This document shows positions 5,756 through 9,194 of a DNA stretch of 9,194 nucleotides, piece by piece (the stretch's first letter is position 1; each line of letters starts with the position of its first letter). The notes under the pieces were generated by a model. The model had not been told where the DNA came from. It saw nothing but the letters and a program-made list of their open reading frames with translations, and did not search any database. Source of the stretch: JAZRGE01 sp045644025 (GTDB taxonomy: Bacteria; Bacillota; Clostridia; Oscillospirales; Acutalibacteraceae). Made by a program: the position numbers and the translations under genes. The stretch lies in the NCBI GenBank assembly GCA_045644025.1, contig JAZRGE010000008.1, positions 1 through 9,194 on the forward strand. Direction: 5' to 3'.

Positions 5756-6772
5756 ATGGATATAAAAAATGTCCTTTGTGAGCTTTGCTCTGCTCCCGGC
5801 GTTGGTTGCCTTGATTCGGCCGCGAAAAAGGCAGCTGAGCTGCTTTCTGAGTATGCTGATAACATTGCCATAGAAAACGGCTCGGTTTACGGTGTTATCA
5901 ATGGTGATAATTCCGACTACACGATTATGCTTGATGCTCATATTGATGAGATCGGTATGATTGTTACGTCCGTTTTGGAAAACGGATTTATCAAGATTGC
6001 TCAGGTTGGTGGCATTGATCCAAGAACAGTTGCTGCACAGAGAGTTAATATCTGGGGTAAAGAGCCCGTGATGGGCGTTTTTTGCAGCACACCGCCCCAT
6101 CTCAAGAGTGGCGACGAAGCTGAGCTAAAGCTCTCTGATATGTTTATAGATACCTGCTGTGAAAACGCAGCTGATATTATCTCTCCCGGTGATTTGGTTA
6201 CATTTCGCACCGCTCCCGCCGATCTGATCGGAGATGGATTTACCTGCAAATCGTTGGACGATCGTTCGGGCGTTGCTGCTTTGCTTTATGCCGCATATCT
6301 TATTCGTGAGGCAGGAAGTAAACCGCCCGTGAATGTAGCCTTTCTTTTCAGCGATAAGGAAGAAATTGGCGGAATGGGCTCTGCCACTATGTCTTATAAA
6401 TATTTCCCTAATGAAGCAATTGCTGTGGATGTTGGCTTCGGTGATTATCCTGGCCTTTCTGATGATGAGACCTGCAAGATGGGAAAGGGCACAATGATCG
6501 GCTTTTCTCCCGCGCTTTCAAACAAGATCACCAATTTACTTAAGGCCACTGCCATTGAAAATGATATACCGTTCCAATACGATGTGATGGGCGGAAGAAC
6601 GGGCACCAACGCCGATAAGATTGCAATTTCCAAAAGCGGCATTCCTTGCGGCCTGCTTTCTGTCCCCATTAGGAGCATGCACACCACCGTGGAAAATCTT
6701 TTCTTGGAGGATGTTGCGGCCACAGGCAGATTGCTTTCCGAATATGTTTTGAAGGGTGGTTGCTTCAAATGA
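5756..6772 (+). CDS. M42 family metallo-aminopeptidase (first of a tandem pair)
   Basis: Cytoplasmic two-metal aminopeptidase of the M42 family (glutamyl aminopeptidase/FrvX/TET type), expected to trim N-terminal residues from short peptides, usually as a dodecamer. The 338 residues are typical of the family. Metal and catalytic positions are visible: H62 and D64 in LDAHIDE, D168 in KSLDDR, E202 and E203 in DKEEIGG, D225 in AVDVGFGD and H309 in RSMHTT. GGRTGTNAD (279-287) matches the family's loop before the last histidine. All expected ligands are present, so it should be active; specificity cannot be read. The start is ATG at 5756, with AAAGGA at 5742-5747 spaced 8 nt. An in-frame ATG at 5747 overlaps that ribosome binding site and is less likely. 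It lies 12 nt after murD and overlaps the next gene by 4 nt. Confidence 0.93.
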   Translation: MDIKNVLCELCSAPGVGCLDSAAKKAAELLSEYADNIAIENGSVYGVINGDNSDYTIMLDAHIDEIGMIVTSVLENGFIKIAQVGGIDPRTVAAQRVNIWGKEPVMGVFCSTPPHLKSGDEAELKLSDMFIDTCCENAADIISPGDLVTFRTAPADLIGDGFTCKSLDDRSGVAALLYAAYLIREAGSKPPVNVAFLFSDKEEIGGMGSATMSYKYFPNEAIAVDVGFGDYPGLSDDETCKMGKGTMIGFSPALSNKITNLLKATAIENDIPFQYDVMGGRTGTNADKIAISKSGIPCGLLSVPIRSMHTTVENLFLEDVAATGRLLSEYVLKGGCFK

Positions 6773-7785
6773 TAGATCTTATTAAAGAACTTTGCTGCTT
6801 AAATGCCCCCTCGGGCAATGAAGATTCCGTGCGTGATTATATCCTTGGAAAGATAAACGATTTTGCTGATATTTCTGTTGATAACAGCGGAAATATTATT
6901 GCTTTCAAAAAAGGTAAAAAGCCCGCCGCTCATAAAATTATGATAGATGCTCACATGGATGAAGTTGGAATTATCGCCACATCTATTACTGCCGATGGTT
7001 TTGTTAAATTTACAACCGTTGGAGGAATTGAGACAGAGAGTCTTTGTTCTAAAAGAGTGATTTTTGCCAACGGCACGATAGGCATTATCGGAGTGAAGCA
7101 CGGTCATCTTTGCGAATCGGGTGAACTAAAAAAGCTTCCCTCTAAATCTTCTCTTTTAATAGATATAGGTGCAAAAAGCAGGGAAGAGGCAGAAAAATAC
7201 GTGCTCCCCGGCGACACTGCTGTTTTTGAGCCCATATTTGATCTTCAGGGTGATTTTGTTATCTCCAAAGCATTGGATGATAGAATCGGTTGTGCGGTGC
7301 TTATAAAGCTTTTACAACAAGATTCCGAATATGACTTCACAGCTACTTTTTCCGTGGGTGAAGAAATCGGCCTTAAAGGCGGAAAGACTGTGACCTACAC
7401 GGTTGCCCCCGAAGCCGCAATAGTGATCGAAGCCACCACGGCAGGCGATATCGGTGATGCAACTGATAAGGTCTGCTCTGCGGGTAGCGGCGCAGTTGTT
7501 TCTTTTATGGATCGTTCAACCCTTTATGATAAAACATTGTTTAATGCAGCAATCAATGTTGCCAATGAAAACGGTATTAAAGTTCAGAGTAAAAAAGCTG
7601 TGGCGGGCGGAAACAATGCAGGTGCTATCCATCAGGAACTTTCGGGTGTGAGGCCGCTTGCAATATCTGTGCCGTGCAGATATATTCATTCACCTTCGGG
7701 CGTTGTGAGATATAGTGATATTCAAGCTGTGTATGATCTTGCAAATTTAATGCTTCAAAAGCTTACATCGGGCGAAATATGGTAA
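6769..7785 (+). CDS. M42 family metallo-aminopeptidase (second of a tandem pair)
   Basis: A second M42 aminopeptidase, also 338 residues, clearly paralogous to the gene before it (for example MIDAHMDEVG against MLDAHIDEIG) but well diverged. Likely ligands are H62 and D64, D170 in KALDDR, E198 and E199 in VGEEIG, E221 in VIEATTAGD and H307 in RYIHSP. The second-metal acid is Glu (E221) where the upstream paralog has Asp (D225), and the loop before the last histidine is GGNNAGAIH rather than GGRTGTNAD, so the two probably differ in specificity. Its ATG (6769) overlaps the previous TGA as ATGA, implying translational coupling; GGGTGG at 6754-6759 can act as ribosome binding site. A TTG at 6760 would add three residues but has no better site. 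It ends the operon; a terminator follows 4 nt after the stop. Confidence 0.93.
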   Translation: MIDLIKELCCLNAPSGNEDSVRDYILGKINDFADISVDNSGNIIAFKKGKKPAAHKIMIDAHMDEVGIIATSITADGFVKFTTVGGIETESLCSKRVIFANGTIGIIGVKHGHLCESGELKKLPSKSSLLIDIGAKSREEAEKYVLPGDTAVFEPIFDLQGDFVISKALDDRIGCAVLIKLLQQDSEYDFTATFSVGEEIGLKGGKTVTYTVAPEAAIVIEATTAGDIGDATDKVCSAGSGAVVSFMDRSTLYDKTLFNAAINVANENGIKVQSKKAVAGGNNAGAIHQELSGVRPLAISVPCRYIHSPSGVVRYSDIQAVYDLANLMLQKLTSGEIW

Positions 7786-7788
7786 AAG

Positions 7789-7816
7789 AAAAGCCAGGAG
7801 ATAACTCCTGGCTTTT
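7789..7816. terminator. Bidirectional intrinsic terminator between the murD operon and clpX
   Basis: A 12-bp perfect stem (AAAAGCCAGGAG 7789-7800 with CTCCTGGCTTTT 7805-7816) has an ATAA loop. The T run works on the plus strand, and TTTTCTTTT follows on the minus strand, so it serves both convergent transcripts. Confidence 0.9.
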
Positions 7817-7820
7817 AATT

Positions 7821-9110
7821 TTAAGCTGTAGCGGTTTCTTTTTGCTTGGGTGTGACTTTCTTTGCTTGGATTTCTTCGCGCTCGTAGATAGGATCTGCGC
7901 CATCGTTGATGCAGGCGGCAGTGATGCGAACAGTCTTAATGCTCTTATCGGAAGGAGCATCGAACATAACCTGCTTAAGCACGTCTTCTACAACCGAACG
8001 AAGACCTCTTGCACCCATCTTGCGCTCTGTGGTCTTTTTAGCGATTGCTTTAAGAGCATCCTTTTCGAAGATAAGCTCCACACCGTCCATCTTAAGAAGT
8101 GCGGTGTATTGCTTGATGATAGAATTTTTAGGTTCTGTCATAATCTTCACAAGGGATTTTTCATCCATTTCCGAAAGCGAGGCTATAACAGGAAGACGAC
8201 CAACAAGCTCGGGAATAAGTCCAAACTTTACGAGATCCTGGTGAGTTGCCATAGAAAGCAGCTCATCGGTTTTGTTTTCGGATGTGTTTTTAAGCTCTGA
8301 GCCAAAGCCCATACCACCGCCGTTTGTGCGCTTTTCGATAAGCTTATCAAGACCGACAAAGGCACCTGCGCAAATAAACAATATATTAGTTGTGTCTATT
8401 TGAATAAATTCTTGCTGAGGATGCTTTCTTCCGCCCTGAGGAGGAACATTTGAAACAGTGCCTTCAAGAATCTTAAGCAGTGCTTGCTGCACACCCTCAC
8501 CGCTAACGTCGCGTGTGATGGATGCGTTTTCTGATTTACGGCCTATTTTATCAATTTCATCAATATAAATAATTCCGCGCTGTGCCTTTTCGATATCATA
8601 ATCGGCGGCTTGGATAAGGCGGAGAAGAATGTTTTCCACATCCTCGCCCACGTAGCCGGCTTCGGTGAGGGTTGTGGCATCGGTGATAGCGATGGGCACA
8701 TCCAACATTTTAGCCAAGGTTTGAGCGAGAAGAGTCTTACCAACGCCGGTGGGACCCAAAAGAAGTACGTTACTCTTATTAAGTTCCACATCGATTTCAT
8801 CGGCGCACTTAATTCGTTTATAATGATTATAAACTGCAACAGCCAGAGCCATTTTTGCGGCATCCTGGCCGATCACATATTCGTCCAAGCCTGCTTTTAT
8901 CTGCTTAGGGGTGAGCAGTTTGGCTTCCTTTTCTTTTTTGGAAGCTTTTTTAGGAGCAGGGGAATCATCCAGCAAAGCAGCACAAAGCTCTATACATTCG
9001 TTACAAATAAATACGCCCGGGCCTGCTACAAGACGCTTGACTTGGTCTTGAGTCTTTTCGCAGAAGGAGCACTTTATCTGATGAGAATTAGGAGTGTTGT
9101 TGGAAGGCAT
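7821..9110 (-). CDS. clpX: ATP-dependent Clp protease ATP-binding subunit ClpX
   Basis: Hexameric AAA+ unfoldase that recognises tagged or damaged proteins and threads them into ClpP. The 429 residues match the usual length. An N-terminal zinc-binding domain carries C14, C17, C36 and C39. The AAA+ core has Walker A GPTGVGKT (119-126), the GYVG pore loop (152-155), Walker B IIYIDEID (180-187), the RKH loop (228-230), an arginine-finger-type R305 in LIPELVGRLP and sensor-2 GARGLR (366-371). The ClpP-docking loop reads MGF (267-269) where E. coli has IGF. A Lys/Glu-rich tail closes the protein. The start is ATG at 9110-9108, with AAAGGA (9123-9118) spaced 7 nt. It begins 16 nt after the clpP stop, so the two are almost certainly co-transcribed. 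Confidence 0.97.
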   Translation of the reverse strand: MPSNNTPNSHQIKCSFCEKTQDQVKRLVAGPGVFICNECIELCAALLDDSPAPKKASKKEKEAKLLTPKQIKAGLDEYVIGQDAAKMALAVAVYNHYKRIKCADEIDVELNKSNVLLLGPTGVGKTLLAQTLAKMLDVPIAITDATTLTEAGYVGEDVENILLRLIQAADYDIEKAQRGIIYIDEIDKIGRKSENASITRDVSGEGVQQALLKILEGTVSNVPPQGGRKHPQQEFIQIDTTNILFICAGAFVGLDKLIEKRTNGGGMGFGSELKNTSENKTDELLSMATHQDLVKFGLIPELVGRLPVIASLSEMDEKSLVKIMTEPKNSIIKQYTALLKMDGVELIFEKDALKAIAKKTTERKMGARGLRSVVEDVLKQVMFDAPSDKSIKTVRITAACINDGADPIYEREEIQAKKVTPKQKETATA

Positions 9111-9126
9111 AATAAGATCCTTTCAA

Positions 9127-9194
9127 TTATCTTTTGGTGATAACTTTATCTATAAGGCCGTAGTTACAGGCCTCTTCTGCCGACATAAAATTAT
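9127..9194 (-). CDS. clpP: ATP-dependent Clp protease proteolytic subunit ClpP, C-terminal end (partial)
   Basis: The minus strand ends a reading frame with NFMSAEEACNYGLIDKVITK, then Arg and TAA at 9129-9127. This is the well-known C-terminal motif of ClpP (DNFMSAEEAxxYGLIDxV). Only 22 full codons lie in the window, so the catalytic Ser-His-Asp triad is outside it. The position directly before clpX is the standard clpP-clpX order and supports the call. Confidence 0.93.
   Translation of the reverse strand, partial: NFMSAEEACNYGLIDKVITKR

Overview
The window looks like a piece of chromosome from a low-to-moderate GC Gram-positive anaerobe of the class Clostridia, plausibly a gut Oscillospiraceae/Ruminococcaceae-type bacterium. 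This is inferred from the strong AGGAGG-type ribosome binding sites, TTG/ATG starts, consensus sigma-A promoters, a clostridial-style class A penicillin-binding protein with an acidic cytoplasmic tail, a MurD with the NDSIATSPTRT variant, and tandem M42 aminopeptidases. No species can be named from sequence alone. There is no sign of a phage, insertion sequence, CRISPR array or resistance gene.

Layout. At 1-102 (minus) is the start of an unidentified membrane-anchored or secreted protein, divergent from a bifunctional class A penicillin-binding protein at 293-2773 (plus). A terminator hairpin (2777-2804) separates that gene from a convergent TauE/SafE-type permease (2814-3572, minus). Upstream of the permease on the same strand is tRNA-Ala(CGC) (3658-3733), with its own promoter and terminator; the permease promoter follows directly. 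From 3744 to 4360 there is no conventional gene. This stretch holds a divergent promoter, a transcript of about 440 nt with an 18-codon leader-like ORF, mutually exclusive hairpins including a terminator-like one, a possible pseudoknot, and a strong final terminator. It is the most unusual part of the window.

From 4361 (plus) runs an operon: murD, then two 338-residue M42 metallo-aminopeptidase paralogs, the second coupled to the first by an ATGA overlap. It has its own promoter (4300-4328) and ends at a bidirectional terminator (7789-7816). Convergent to it on the minus strand are clpX (7821-9110) and the 3' end of clpP (9127-9194) in the usual clpP-clpX order.

How the genes fit together: the penicillin-binding protein (glycan polymerisation and crosslinking) and MurD (addition of D-Glu to UDP-MurNAc-L-Ala) act at the end and the start of peptidoglycan synthesis. 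The two M42 enzymes and ClpXP are cytoplasmic protein and peptide turnover systems. Apart from the 3840-4277 transcript, the window is ordinary housekeeping chromosome.
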